From contig CAYXXN010000006.1 in NCBI GenBank assembly GCA_964469055.1, forward strand, positions 1 through 36,100: a stretch of DNA of 36,100 nucleotides. Direction: 5' to 3'. Shown here piece after piece: positions 20,607 through 29,883 of this stretch. A model generated the notes under the pieces. The model did no database searches. It was not told where the DNA came from and saw nothing but the letters and a program-made list of their open reading frames with translations. The position numbers and the translations under genes are program-made. Source of the DNA: CAYXXN01 sp964469055. Its GTDB lineage: Bacteria > Acidobacteriota > Thermoanaerobaculia > Multivoradales > JAHEKO01. The first letter of the stretch is position 1; every line of letters begins with the position of its first letter.

Positions 20607-22387
20607 ACCGCCGCCTGCTCTTCTGCCTCGCCGCGCTCGCCCTGTGGACCGGGGTGGCCGGCGCCCGCCTCTACCACCTGCAGGTCGAGGAGCACGAGAG
20701 CTACCGTGCCCGAGCGATGCGCCAGCAGCGCGGCGAGATCCTGCTGCATCCGCCCCGCGGCACGATCTACGACGCTCGGGGGCGCGAGCTCGCGGTTTCG
20801 ATGACCGTCGACTCGGCCTTCGCCGTGCCGGTCGAGGTGGTCGACCCCGCGGCGACATCGGTCCGCATCGCGAGCACTCTGCACCTCGACGCGGCGGAGC
20901 TGGAACGACGCCTGCGTCAGGACGCGCATTTCGTGTGGGTGGCGCGCCAGCTCGACCCGCCGCAGGCCGCCGCGCTCGCCGCTCACCGTCTGCCGGGAAT
21001 TCACTTTCTCGAGGAGAGCAAGCGCTACTACCCGCAGCGCGAGCTGGCGGCGCCGCTCTTGGGTTTCGTCGGCGTCGACGACGAGGGCCTGTCCGGTCTG
21101 GAGGCGCGCTACGACGAGACGGTTGCGGGCGAGGGGGTCGAGCGTCGCATCCTGCGCGACGCTCGCGCCGGCAAGCTCTACCCGGACGTCTCGTTGCCGC
21201 AGCCGGTGCCGGGCGACGACATCCGCCTGACCCTCGACTCCACGGTCCAGTACCTGCTCGAGCGCGAGCTCGCCGCCGGGCTCGAACGTCACCAGGGTAA
21301 ATCGGCGGTGGGCATCGTGCTTGACCCGACGACCGGCGCCGTCCTGGCGATGGCCTCGCTGCCGGCCTTCGACCCCAATCGCTTCCGCGAGGCGCCGGAG
21401 GAGAACTGGCGCAACCGAGCCGTCGCCGACGCCTACGAGCCCGGCTCGACCTTCAAGCTGTTCACCGCGGCGGCGGTGCTGGAAGCCAACCTGGCCGACC
21501 CGGCCGACCGCTTCGACTGCGGCCGCGGCAGCGTCACCGTGCTGGGCAAGCGCATCAACGACCACAGGCCGTTCGACGTGCTGACCTTCCGCGAGGTGAT
21601 CGCCAAATCCAGCAACGTCGGCGCCATCCGTCTGGGTCTGCTCGCCGGGGCGCCTCGACTCCACCACCAGGTCGAGGCCTTCGGCTTCGGTCGTCGCACC
21701 GGGGTGGACCTGCCGGGCGAGAGCGCCGGCCTCTTGTGGCCGCTCGAGCGCTGGCAGCCGCGTTCCGTCGCCTACGTGTCCTTCGGCCAGGAGATCTCGG
21801 TCACGCCGCTGCAGCTCGTCACCGCTTTCGCGGCGATCGCCAACGGCGGCGAGCTGCTGCGGCCGTGGGTCGTCGCCAGCGCCGGCCGCGGTGGGCGCTG
21901 GAGCCCGCGGGGCGGGCGCTCGGTCGCGAGCCGGGCCGTCACCTCGGCCACCGCCCGTTCGCTCGAGCGCATGCTCGAGGCGGTGGTCGACGAGGGGACC
22001 GGCAAACGGGCCGCGATTCCCGGCTACACCGTGGCCGGCAAGACCGGAACGGCGCAGAAGGCCCTGCCGGGGGAAGGCTACGTCGCCGGACGGTACGTGG
22101 CGAGCTTCGTCGGCTTCGCCCCGGCGCGCCGGCCGGCCGTCGCCTGTCTGATCGCCGTGGACGAGCCCCGCGGCGGCCTCTACCACGGCGGCGACGTGGC
22201 GGCCGAGATCTTCTCCACCGTGGTGGGGCAGACGCTCTTCTACCTCGGCGTGCCGCCCGACCGACGCGAGACCGATCCCTGGGCCGTGGCCGAGCGGCCG
22301 GCGGCGACCGGGCAAGGGGAGGAGAGCGCCGCCGAGCCCTCGCCGCCGGTGGAAACGGGTGAGACCGCCGCCGCGGGCGGGCGATGA
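20603..22387 (+). CDS. ftsI: Septal peptidoglycan transpeptidase FtsI (PBP3)
   Basis: 594 aa, GTG start in a GTGA overlap. Class B penicillin-binding protein that cross-links septal peptidoglycan. One N-terminal membrane helix is followed by the dimerisation/pedestal domain (RGTIYDARGRELAVS; YYPQRELAAPLLGFVG) and the transpeptidase domain. The active-site motifs are STFK (Ser282 nucleophile, Lys285), SSN (336-338) and KTG (480-482, in KTGTAQ). There is no PASTA domain. The Glu/Pro-rich C-terminus (about 560-594) is low complexity. It works with FtsW, encoded downstream. Overlaps murE by 4 nt. Confidence 0.97.
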   Translation: MNRRLLFCLAALALWTGVAGARLYHLQVEEHESYRARAMRQQRGEILLHPPRGTIYDARGRELAVSMTVDSAFAVPVEVVDPAATSVRIASTLHLDAAELERRLRQDAHFVWVARQLDPPQAAALAAHRLPGIHFLEESKRYYPQRELAAPLLGFVGVDDEGLSGLEARYDETVAGEGVERRILRDARAGKLYPDVSLPQPVPGDDIRLTLDSTVQYLLERELAAGLERHQGKSAVGIVLDPTTGAVLAMASLPAFDPNRFREAPEENWRNRAVADAYEPGSTFKLFTAAAVLEANLADPADRFDCGRGSVTVLGKRINDHRPFDVLTFREVIAKSSNVGAIRLGLLAGAPRLHHQVEAFGFGRRTGVDLPGESAGLLWPLERWQPRSVAYVSFGQEISVTPLQLVTAFAAIANGGELLRPWVVASAGRGGRWSPRGGRSVASRAVTSATARSLERMLEAVVDEGTGKRAAIPGYTVAGKTGTAQKALPGEGYVAGRYVASFVGFAPARRPAVACLIAVDEPRGGLYHGGDVAAEIFSTVVGQTLFYLGVPPDRRETDPWAVAERPAATGQGEESAAEPSPPVETGETAAAGGR

Positions 22388-23856
22388 GGGTCATGGAGCT
22401 GCTCGAGGGCCTGCCCGTCTCCGTTCCCGCGCCGCCACCGGCGGTGGAAGTGCGCGGCATCGCCCACGACTCGCGTCGCGTCGAGCCCGACGATCTCTTC
22501 GTGGCGCTCATCGGCCAGCGCTTCGACGGCCGAATCTTCGTGTCCGAGGCCTTGGCGCGCGGCGCGGTGGCGGTGTTGGCGCGCGGTGAGGCGCCCGCCG
22601 GCTTTTCGGGAGTCTGGCTCGCGGCGGCGGAGCCCCGTGCGCTCCTCGGCCCCCTGGCGGCCCGCCTCTACGGACATCCCGACCGCGAGCTCGCCATGGT
22701 CGGCGTCACCGGCACCAACGGCAAGTCGACGGTGATGGAGCTGACGGCGGCGATGCTCGAGGCCGCAGGGTTCGCCAGCGGCCGCGTCGGCACGCTGGGC
22801 TACCGCTTCGGCGAGCGCGGCTTCGCGGGCGAGCGCACGACGCCGGAGGCGTCGGATCTCTTCCGCCTGCTGCGCGAGATGCACGAGGCCGGAGCGAGGG
22901 CCGTCGCCATGGAGGTCTCCTCGCACGCCCTGGTGCAGGGGCGAGTCGAGGGCGTCGGCTTCGACGTCGCGGTCTTCACCAATCTGACCCGCGATCACTT
23001 CGACTTCCACGCCGGCTTCGACGACTACTTCGCAGCCAAGCGACGGCTGTTCGAGCAGTTGAAGCCCGGCGGCCGCGCCGTCGTCAACCTGGACGACCCG
23101 TACGGAAGGAAACTGGCGGGCGAGCTGCCCTCCGCCTGGACCTACGGCGAGGGGGGGACGGTGCGCGTCGAAGGCGCGCGACTCGATCGCGCCGGGATCG
23201 CTGGCGAGCTGGTCACCCCGGCCGGCCGGAGGGCCTTCGCGACACCACTGCTCGGCCGCTACAACCTGGAGAACCTGTTGGCGGCGGCGGCCGCGGCGAG
23301 CGCCTTGGCCGTCCCCCTCGAGGTGATCGCGACAGCGCTCGCCGCGGCCCGCGCCCTGCCCGGTCGGATGGAGGCGGTCGAGCGCGGCCAGCCGTTCCTC
23401 GTCGTCGTCGACTACGCCCACACCGACGCCGCCCTCGAGACCGCCCTGCGGGCGACGCGCGAGCTGGCGCCGCGCGGTCGGTTGATCGTCGTCTTCGGCT
23501 GCGGCGGCGACCGCGACCCGGGCAAGCGGCCACTCATGGGGCGGGTCGCCGGCCAGCTCGCCGACCTGGCGATTGCCACCTCCGACAACCCGCGCAGCGA
23601 GGACCCGCTCTCCATCCTGGCGGCGGTCGAAGCGGGCCTCGTGCAGAGCGGGGCTTCGAGCTACCTCTTGATCGCGGACCGGCGCGAGGCCATCCGCCGC
23701 GCGGTCGAGGAGGCGCGCGCCGGCGACGCCCTGGTCGTCGCCGGCAAGGGACACGAACGGGTGCAGGTCGTCGGGGAGCGGCAGATCCCCTTCGTCGATC
23801 GCGAGGAGCTCGAACGAGCCCTCGAGGAGAAAGCGGTTGGAGGGAAGCGTCGCTGA
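22384..23856 (+). CDS. murE: UDP-MurNAc-tripeptide synthetase MurE (meso-diaminopimelate type)
   Basis: 490 aa, ATG in an ATGA overlap. Adds the third residue of the stem peptide to UDP-MurNAc-L-Ala-D-Glu. The ATP-binding loop is VTGTNGKST. Other Mur-ligase marks: ERTTPEASDLFRLL, AMEVSSHAL, FTNLTRDHFDFH (with the carbamylated Lys in YFAAKRRLF), VVDYAHT and GKGHE. The substrate-specificity segment reads SDNPRSEDP: the DNPR form is characteristic of enzymes using meso-diaminopimelate rather than lysine. Overlaps murF by 20 nt if the TTG start of murF is right. Confidence 0.97.
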   Translation: MRVMELLEGLPVSVPAPPPAVEVRGIAHDSRRVEPDDLFVALIGQRFDGRIFVSEALARGAVAVLARGEAPAGFSGVWLAAAEPRALLGPLAARLYGHPDRELAMVGVTGTNGKSTVMELTAAMLEAAGFASGRVGTLGYRFGERGFAGERTTPEASDLFRLLREMHEAGARAVAMEVSSHALVQGRVEGVGFDVAVFTNLTRDHFDFHAGFDDYFAAKRRLFEQLKPGGRAVVNLDDPYGRKLAGELPSAWTYGEGGTVRVEGARLDRAGIAGELVTPAGRRAFATPLLGRYNLENLLAAAAAASALAVPLEVIATALAAARALPGRMEAVERGQPFLVVVDYAHTDAALETALRATRELAPRGRLIVVFGCGGDRDPGKRPLMGRVAGQLADLAIATSDNPRSEDPLSILAAVEAGLVQSGASSYLLIADRREAIRRAVEEARAGDALVVAGKGHERVQVVGERQIPFVDREELERALEEKAVGGKRR

Positions 23857-25210
23857 GGCGGCCGCCATGATGGAAGGACGAGTCATCGCCGGCGACCCGC
23901 AGGCCCGATGGCGGGGCGCCGCTCTCGACTCCCGGCGAGTGACCGGGGGCGAGCTGTTCTTCGCCCTGGCGGGAGAGAGGAGCGACGGCCACCTCTACGT
24001 CGCGGACGCGCTGGCGCGCGGCGCCGCGGCGGCGCTCGTCCACCGCGATCTGGTAGTGGCGAGCGGCACGCTGGTGCGGGTCGCCGACACCTACGGCGCC
24101 CTCCACGCGCTGACCCGGGCCCAACGCGAGCGGGCGCCGCAGCGGCTGGTGGCGGTGACCGGCTCGGTCGGCAAGACGACGACCAAGGACCTGCTCGCGC
24201 TGATGCTGGGCCGTCGCTTCCGGGTCGCCGGGAGCCCGGGCAACCTCAACAACCTCTACGGCTTCCCCCTGGCCCTGCTCGGCATCGCCGAGGACACCGA
24301 GTGGATGGTCGCCGAGATGGGCATGTCGACGCCGGGGGAAATGGCGGCGATCAGCCGGCTGGGCAAGCCCGACGTGGCCGTCTTCACCAATGTGCGGCCC
24401 GCCCACCTGGAGAAGTTCGGCGACCTGCGCGCGGTCGCCGCCGCCAAGGCCGAGCTGCTCGAAGGCCTGACACCGGGTGGCCTGGTGGTGGCGAACGCCG
24501 ACGATCCCGAGGTGCGCTGGATCGCCGCCCGGCACCAGGGTCCCCTCGCCTGGTACGCCCTCGAGGGCGAGGCGCCGTCGCGGGCGATGGACGTCGAGCC
24601 GCTGCCCGGTGGCAGCGTGGGCAGCCGTTTCCGCTGGCGGGTGGACGGTGGGGAGCACGAGGTAGTGCTGCCGCTCCATGGGCGCTACAACGTCGCCAAC
24701 TTCCTCGCCGCCGCGACCGCGGCCCACGCCGCCGGCGTGCCGGCGGCCGAGATCGTCGCCGCTGTCGCCGCCGCCGCGCCGGCGGCGGGGCGCGGACGAG
24801 TGCGACGCCGCGCCGATGGTGCGGTGGTCGTCGACGACACCTACAACTCGAACCCCTCTGCCCTGAGCGAGGCGCTGGCCGCCGCCGCCGAGCTGCCTGC
24901 CGCGCGCCGGTGGGCGGTCCTGGGCGACATGCTCGAGCTGGGTGAGGGGGCGGCGCAGTTCCACCGCGAGGCCGGCCAGGAGGCCGCTCGCCGTGGCTTC
25001 TCGCCGATCGTCGGCGTGGGCGAGCTGGCGCGTGAGCTGGTCGCCGCGGCGGCCGAAGCGGGGGCCGAGACGGCCTGGTTCCCGACCGCGGCTGCCGCCG
25101 CTGCGGCGGTGCCGCCGGCCCGGCCGGGCGACGCCGTCCTGGTCAAGGGCTCGCGCGGCGTGGGGCTCGAGGTCGTGGTCGCCGGCCTGCTCGGCGAGGA
25201 GAGCAGCTGA
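23837..25210 (+). CDS. murF: UDP-MurNAc-pentapeptide synthetase MurF
   Basis: 457 aa. Adds D-Ala-D-Ala to UDP-MurNAc-tripeptide, the last cytoplasmic step. Motifs: ALDSRRVTGGELFFAL (N-domain), VTGSVGKTTTKD (ATP loop), AEMGMSTPGEM, FTNVRPAHLEKF, GRYNVANFLAA and DDTYNSNPSAL. The TTG at 23837 is preferred over ATG at 23867 because residues 3-16 (GSVAEAAAMMEGRV) align with the usual MurF opening helix. The GAGGAGAAAG just upstream is a fair ribosome site. The later ATG would remove that helix. Its stop shares a base with mraY (TGATG). Confidence 0.96.
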   Translation: MEGSVAEAAAMMEGRVIAGDPQARWRGAALDSRRVTGGELFFALAGERSDGHLYVADALARGAAAALVHRDLVVASGTLVRVADTYGALHALTRAQRERAPQRLVAVTGSVGKTTTKDLLALMLGRRFRVAGSPGNLNNLYGFPLALLGIAEDTEWMVAEMGMSTPGEMAAISRLGKPDVAVFTNVRPAHLEKFGDLRAVAAAKAELLEGLTPGGLVVANADDPEVRWIAARHQGPLAWYALEGEAPSRAMDVEPLPGGSVGSRFRWRVDGGEHEVVLPLHGRYNVANFLAAATAAHAAGVPAAEIVAAVAAAAPAAGRGRVRRRADGAVVVDDTYNSNPSALSEALAAAAELPAARRWAVLGDMLELGEGAAQFHREAGQEAARRGFSPIVGVGELARELVAAAAEAGAETAWFPTAAAAAAAVPPARPGDAVLVKGSRGVGLEVVVAGLLGEESS

Positions 25211-26295
25211 TGCTCTATCGGCTGCTTTTCCCCCTCCACGAGCAGTACGCGGTCTTCAACGTCTTCCGCTACATCACCTTCCGTGCGGCGATGGCGGTGG
25301 TGACGGCGCTCTTGTTGTCGCTCGTCTTCGGCCCGCGCTTCATCGCCCTGCTGCGCCGGCTTTCCGTCGGCCAGGCGATCCGCGAGGAAGCGCCCGAGCG
25401 CCACCGCGGCAAGGCCGGCACGCCGACCATGGGGGGAGTGCTGATCCTCTTCGCCTGGCTGGTGCCGACGCTGCTCTGGGCCGACCTCGGCAACCCCTAC
25501 GTCTGGCTCGCCGTCGCCGTCGCCCTCGCCTTCGGCGGCATCGGCTTCGCCGACGACTACTTGAAAGTGCGGCGACAGCACAACCGCGGCCTCTCGGCGC
25601 GATTCAAGCTGGCGCTGCAGGTGGCGGTCGGGGCGGCTGCGGGCTGGGCGGTGCTGGCGCTCCCCCCGGCCTGGGGCTTCGAGGACACCGTCGCCCTGCC
25701 GTTCTTCAAGGAGGCCATCTTCCACCTGGGCGTCCTGTACGTGCCCTTCGTCGTCCTCGTCCTGGTCGGTGCCTCGAACGCTGTCAACCTGACGGACGGG
25801 CTCGACGGCCTGGCGATCGGCTCGACCATGGTGGCGGCCGCCACCTACGCCATTTTCACCTACGTCGCCGGCAACTCGGTGGTGGCGGGCTACCTGCAAG
25901 TGCCGTACGTGCGCGGCGCCGGCGAGGTCGCCGTCTTCTGCGGCGCCCTGGTCGGCGCGAGCCTCGGCTTCCTCTGGTTCAACTGTCACCCGGCGGAAGT
26001 GATCATGGGCGACGTCGGCTCGCTCGCCCTGGGCGGCGCCATCGGCATGGTGGCCGTCCTCTCCAAGCAGGAGATCGTGCTCGTCCTGGTGGGCGGGCTG
26101 TTCGTCGTCGAGGCCCTGTCGGTGATCGTCCAGGTGGGCTCCTTCAAGCTGCGGGGCAAGCGCGTGCTGCGCATGGCGCCCATCCATCATCACTTCGAGC
26201 TCTCGGGCTGGCCGGAGCCCAAGATCATCGTGCGCTTCTGGATCCTCGCGATCCTGTTCTCGCTGCTCTCCCTTTCCACGTTGAAACTGCGATGA
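25210..26295 (+). CDS. mraY: Phospho-MurNAc-pentapeptide transferase MraY
   Basis: 361 aa. An integral membrane enzyme that transfers phospho-MurNAc-pentapeptide to undecaprenyl phosphate, giving lipid I. About ten hydrophobic segments. Signature regions: GKAGTPTMGGVLIL; FADDYLKV with the Asp-Asp pair that binds Mg2+; NAVNLTDGLDGLAIG; NCHPAEVIMGDVGSLALGG with the catalytic-site Asp; and MAPIHHHFELSGWPEPKI near the end. Normal length (E. coli 360 aa). The ATG overlaps the murF stop by one base. Confidence 0.97.
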   Translation: MLYRLLFPLHEQYAVFNVFRYITFRAAMAVVTALLLSLVFGPRFIALLRRLSVGQAIREEAPERHRGKAGTPTMGGVLILFAWLVPTLLWADLGNPYVWLAVAVALAFGGIGFADDYLKVRRQHNRGLSARFKLALQVAVGAAAGWAVLALPPAWGFEDTVALPFFKEAIFHLGVLYVPFVVLVLVGASNAVNLTDGLDGLAIGSTMVAAATYAIFTYVAGNSVVAGYLQVPYVRGAGEVAVFCGALVGASLGFLWFNCHPAEVIMGDVGSLALGGAIGMVAVLSKQEIVLVLVGGLFVVEALSVIVQVGSFKLRGKRVLRMAPIHHHFELSGWPEPKIIVRFWILAILFSLLSLSTLKLR

Positions 26296-26302
26296 GCGCG
26301 GC

Positions 26303-27682
26303 ATGATCGTCCCCTGGTCGAACACGGAATGGCGGCACGCCCTGGTCTACGGGCTGGGCCTCTCTGGAGTGGCGGCCAGCCGTCTCCTGCTGCGGCGCGG
26401 CGTCGCGGTGCTCGGCGTCGATGACCGAGACCCGGCCGAGCTCGCCCTCGCCGAGCTCGCGGAGGCCCCGGCCTTCACGGCGCGCCGTGCCGGCGAGGTC
26501 GGGGACCTGGCCGGCATCGACGGCGTCGTCGCCAGCCCGGGCGTGCCGAGCGACCGGCCCCTGCTCGCCGCCGCTCGCGCGGCGGGCTTGCCGGTCATCG
26601 CCGAGATCGAGCTCGCCTTCGCCTTCGCAGCCGGACCGGTCGTCGGGATCACCGGCAGCAACGGCAAGAGCACGACCACCGCGATGACCGGCGCCCTCCT
26701 GCGGCAAGGAGGGCTGGCGGTGGAGGTCTGCGGCAACATCGGCCGGCCGTTCGCCGAGTGCGTCGAGGGTCCGGCGGGGCGGATCTTCGTCACCGAGCTC
26801 TCGAGCTTCCAGCTCGAGAGTGTCGTGACCTTCCGGCCGCGCGCCGCGGCGCTGCTCAACCTCTCGCCGGACCACCTGGACCGGCACCTCGACATGCCCG
26901 GGTACGCCGCCGCCAAGGCGGTGCTCTTCGCCCGCCAGGAGGAGCGCGACATCGCGGTGCTCAACGCCGACGACCCGGTCGTCCTCGAGGTCGCGCGGGG
27001 CATCCGGCGGGCTCGGCGGCGCTTCTTCTCGCGCCTGACGGCGGTCGAGGACGGTTGCTTCCTGGCCGGCGACGAGGTCGTCGAGGTGGCGCCGGGAGCC
27101 GAGCCGATGCCGCTCTTCCGGACCGACGACGTGCCGCTGCCGGGCACGCACAACCTCGAGAACGCCATGGCCTCGGCGCTCCTGGCCCGCGCCTTCGGGG
27201 TGGAGCCGGCGGCGTTGGTGGCGGGCCTCGCCGGCTTCCAGGGTCTGCCGCATCGCACGCAGCGCGTGGCGACGATCGCCGGCGTGGAGTGGATCGACGA
27301 CTCGAAGGGCACCAACGTCGGCGCCACCGCCAAGTCGCTCGAGGGCTTCGCCGACGGCGCCGTGCATCTGATCCTGGGTGGCCGCAACAAGGGTGCCGAC
27401 CCCGGTGAGCTGGCCGAGATCGTGCGCCGCAAGGTCCGCCACCTCTACCTGATCGGCGAGGCGGCGGCCGAGTTCGAGGCGCGCCTCGGGCATCTCGTCC
27501 CCGCCCAGCGCGCGGGGGATCTGGCGCGGGCGGTGTCGGCGGCGGCGCGCGAGGCCCGCCCCGGCGAGGTCGTCCTCTTGTCGCCGGCCTGCGCCAGCTT
27601 CGACCAGTACGCCAACTACGCCGAGCGTGGCCACCACTTCCAGCGGCTGGTGGCCGCCCTCGCGGAGGCCGGCCGTGGCTAA
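26303..27682 (+). CDS. murD: UDP-MurNAc-L-Ala:D-Glu ligase MurD
   Basis: 459 aa. Adds D-glutamate to UDP-MurNAc-L-Ala. Motifs: the UDP-binding VYGLGLSGVAASRLL, ASPGVP, the ATP loop ITGSNGKSTTTAM, VTELSSFQLE, LNLSPDHLDRH with the carbamylated Lys in YAAAKAVLF, GTHNLENAMA, PHRTQ, IDDSKGTN and LLSPACASFDQY. The ATG at 26303 is 7 nt after mraY. The ribosome site is weak, but translation is probably carried over from mraY. It overlaps ftsW by 8 nt. Confidence 0.97.
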   Translation: MIVPWSNTEWRHALVYGLGLSGVAASRLLLRRGVAVLGVDDRDPAELALAELAEAPAFTARRAGEVGDLAGIDGVVASPGVPSDRPLLAAARAAGLPVIAEIELAFAFAAGPVVGITGSNGKSTTTAMTGALLRQGGLAVEVCGNIGRPFAECVEGPAGRIFVTELSSFQLESVVTFRPRAAALLNLSPDHLDRHLDMPGYAAAKAVLFARQEERDIAVLNADDPVVLEVARGIRRARRRFFSRLTAVEDGCFLAGDEVVEVAPGAEPMPLFRTDDVPLPGTHNLENAMASALLARAFGVEPAALVAGLAGFQGLPHRTQRVATIAGVEWIDDSKGTNVGATAKSLEGFADGAVHLILGGRNKGADPGELAEIVRRKVRHLYLIGEAAAEFEARLGHLVPAQRAGDLARAVSAAAREARPGEVVLLSPACASFDQYANYAERGHHFQRLVAALAEAGRG

Positions 27683-28760
27683 GAAGCTGGCCTTCGACAG
27701 GGCGCTGTTCACGACCGTCGTCGTGCTCCTGGCTTTTGGGCTGACGATGGTCTTCTCGGCGAGCGCCGCCGCCACCGTCGAGACGCGTGCCGGAGTGAGC
27801 CCGTTCCTGCTTCGCCAGAGCGCCGCCGCGGCCCTCGGCCTGGTCGCCATGTGGCTCGTCATGCACGTCGACTATCGCGTCCTGCGCCGGCCCGTCGTGC
27901 TCTACAGCGGACTCGGCGCGGTGACTCTGCTGCTCGTCGCCGTCCTCTTCCAGCCGGCGGTCAACGGCAGTCGGCGTTGGCTCTTCCTCGGTCCGGCGTC
28001 CTTCCAGCCTTCGGAGCTCGCCAAGGTCGCCCTGATCGTCTTCGCGGCGTACCAGATCGAGCGCCAAGGGGAGCGCCAGCGCTGGTGGGAGCTGGTGGCG
28101 CCGTGCGGGGCCGTAGCTCTCCTGTTCGCCGCCCTGATCATGCTCGAGCCCGACATGGGGACCGCCATGCTGCTGGCGGCGGCCGGCCTGCTGATGCTCT
28201 TCCTGGCCGGCTCGCCGCTGCGCTTCTTCGCCGTCTCGGCTGGCATCCTGGTGCCGATCGCTTTCGTCCTGGTGCGCCTCGAGCCCTATCGCTGGCGGCG
28301 CATGATCGCCTTCCTCGATCCCGAGCGCTACGCGCTCGACGCTGGCTTCCAGGCGAGTCAGTCGCTGATCGCCGTGGGCTCCGGCGGCCTCTTCGGCCTG
28401 GGCCTGGGCAACAGCGTGCAGAAGCTCCACTTCTTGCCACACCCGCAATCGGACTTCATCTTCTCGATCGTCGGCGAGGAGCTGGGGCTGGCCGGCGCCC
28501 TGGCGCTGCTCGCCCTGTTCGGCGTCCTCCTCTGGCGCGGCGTCGTGGCGGGCCTGCGGGCACCCGACGTCTTCGGGCGTTACCTCGCTTGGGGATTGGT
28601 CGGGATGATGGGCCTGCAGGCGGTGCTGCACGTCAGCGTCGCGTTGTCGTTGATCCCCACGACCGGCGTGCCGCTGCCGTTCCTGTCGGCCGGCGGCAGC
28701 GCCCTGCTCGCCACGCTCCTGGCCTGCGGGGTCTTGCTCAACGTCTCCCAGCACTCGTGA
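27675..28760 (+). CDS. ftsW: Septal peptidoglycan glycosyltransferase FtsW (SEDS family)
   Basis: 361 aa, GTG start inside the end of murD. A polytopic SEDS protein with about ten membrane segments that polymerises lipid II in complex with FtsI. Conserved marks: FGLTMVFSAS near the start, NGSRRWLFLGPASFQPSELAKVALI, LEPDMGTAMLL (with the essential Asp of SEDS polymerases), SGGLFGLGLGNSVQKLHFLP, PQSDFIFSIVGEELGLAG and PTTGVPLPFLSAGGSALL. FtsW rather than RodA by position in dcw. Ends 7 nt before murG. Confidence 0.96.
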   Translation: MAKKLAFDRALFTTVVVLLAFGLTMVFSASAAATVETRAGVSPFLLRQSAAAALGLVAMWLVMHVDYRVLRRPVVLYSGLGAVTLLLVAVLFQPAVNGSRRWLFLGPASFQPSELAKVALIVFAAYQIERQGERQRWWELVAPCGAVALLFAALIMLEPDMGTAMLLAAAGLLMLFLAGSPLRFFAVSAGILVPIAFVLVRLEPYRWRRMIAFLDPERYALDAGFQASQSLIAVGSGGLFGLGLGNSVQKLHFLPHPQSDFIFSIVGEELGLAGALALLALFGVLLWRGVVAGLRAPDVFGRYLAWGLVGMMGLQAVLHVSVALSLIPTTGVPLPFLSAGGSALLATLLACGVLLNVSQHS

Positions 28761-28767
28761 CGGGCGC

Positions 28768-29883
28768 ATGGCGCATGACACATCACGAACCGCGAGCGCG
28801 ACCCAGCCGACGACCCGAGGGCACGTGGTCATTGCCGGCGGCGGCACCGGCGGCCACGTGTTCCCTGGTCTGGCGGTCGCCGAAGCGCTCCAAGCCCGGG
28901 GGTGGACGGTGAGCTGGATGGGACGCGAGGGAGGACTCGAACGCCGGCTGGTGGTCGAGCGCGGCCTCGCCTACGACGCCGTGGCGGCGCGCGCGTGGGT
29001 GGGCCGTGGACCCCTCGCCCGACTCTCGGCTCTGGCGACGACCGGCCGCTCGGCCCTCGGCGCCGCCCGCCGGCTGCGGCGACGGCGCGCGCGGTTGGTG
29101 CTCGGCACCGGTGGCTACGTCTGCGCGCCGGCGGTGCTCGGGGCCCGGCTCGCCCGCCGCCCCGTCGTGCTCCTCGAGCCCAACGCCCGCGCCGGCGCCG
29201 CCAACCGCTGGCTGTCGCGCTGGGCCACCTCGGCGGCCGTCGCGTGGCCCGAGACGGCCCGCGAGCTCGCCTGCCCGGCGCGGGTGACGGGCGTGCCGGT
29301 GCGCCGCGCCTTCTTCGACCTGCCCGCCGTGGGCGAGCGCGCCGGCCCGACCTCGCTCCTCGTCCTCGGCGGCAGCCAGGGCGCGCGGGACTTGAACCAC
29401 CTCCTGCCGCGGGCCCTGGCGCTGCTGCCGGCGGCAGTTCTCCCGCTCGCCGTGCGGCACCAGTGCGGGGCCGAGCACCTGGAGGAGACCCGCGCCGCGT
29501 GGGCCGAGGCGGCGAGCGAGGCTCTCCTCGTCGAGGTCGTGCCCTTCATCGCCGAGGTGACCGTAGCGATGGGAGAAGCCGACCTCGTCGTCTCGCGGGC
29601 CGGCGCCGTCACCCTGGCCGAGCTCTGCGCCGCTGGCCGCCCCGCCGTGCTGCTGCCGCTCGCCCTGGCGGGTGGCCATCAGATGGAAAACGCCCGGCAG
29701 CTGGAAAGGGCCGGCGCGGCCGTCGCTCTGGCCGCGCCCACGCCCGAGGAGCTGGCCGAACAGCTCGCCGCCTTGCTCGCCGACCGCCTGCGGCTGCGCG
29801 CCATGGGTCGCGCCGCGCGTAGCCTCGCCCGCTCCGACGCGGCCGGCGCCATCGCCGACCTGGTCGAGGAGGTCGCCGCCTGA
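28768..29883 (+). CDS. murG: Lipid II synthase MurG (N-acetylglucosaminyltransferase)
   Basis: 371 aa. A GT-B glycosyltransferase on the inner face of the membrane that adds GlcNAc from UDP-GlcNAc to lipid I. The N-domain has the glycine loop VIAGGGTGGHVFPGLAVAEAL, LVLGTGGYVCAP and LLEPNARAGAANRWL; the C-domain has LLVLGGSQGARDLN, VSRAGAVTLAEL and LALAGGHQMENARQLE, the last binding UDP-GlcNAc. Length normal. About 15 residues precede the glycine loop (DTSRTASATQPTTRG), longer than typical, so the start could lie later. Overlaps murC by one base (TGATG). Confidence 0.96.
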   Translation: MAHDTSRTASATQPTTRGHVVIAGGGTGGHVFPGLAVAEALQARGWTVSWMGREGGLERRLVVERGLAYDAVAARAWVGRGPLARLSALATTGRSALGAARRLRRRRARLVLGTGGYVCAPAVLGARLARRPVVLLEPNARAGAANRWLSRWATSAAVAWPETARELACPARVTGVPVRRAFFDLPAVGERAGPTSLLVLGGSQGARDLNHLLPRALALLPAAVLPLAVRHQCGAEHLEETRAAWAEAASEALLVEVVPFIAEVTVAMGEADLVVSRAGAVTLAELCAAGRPAVLLPLALAGGHQMENARQLERAGAAVALAAPTPEELAEQLAALLADRLRLRAMGRAARSLARSDAAGAIADLVEEVAA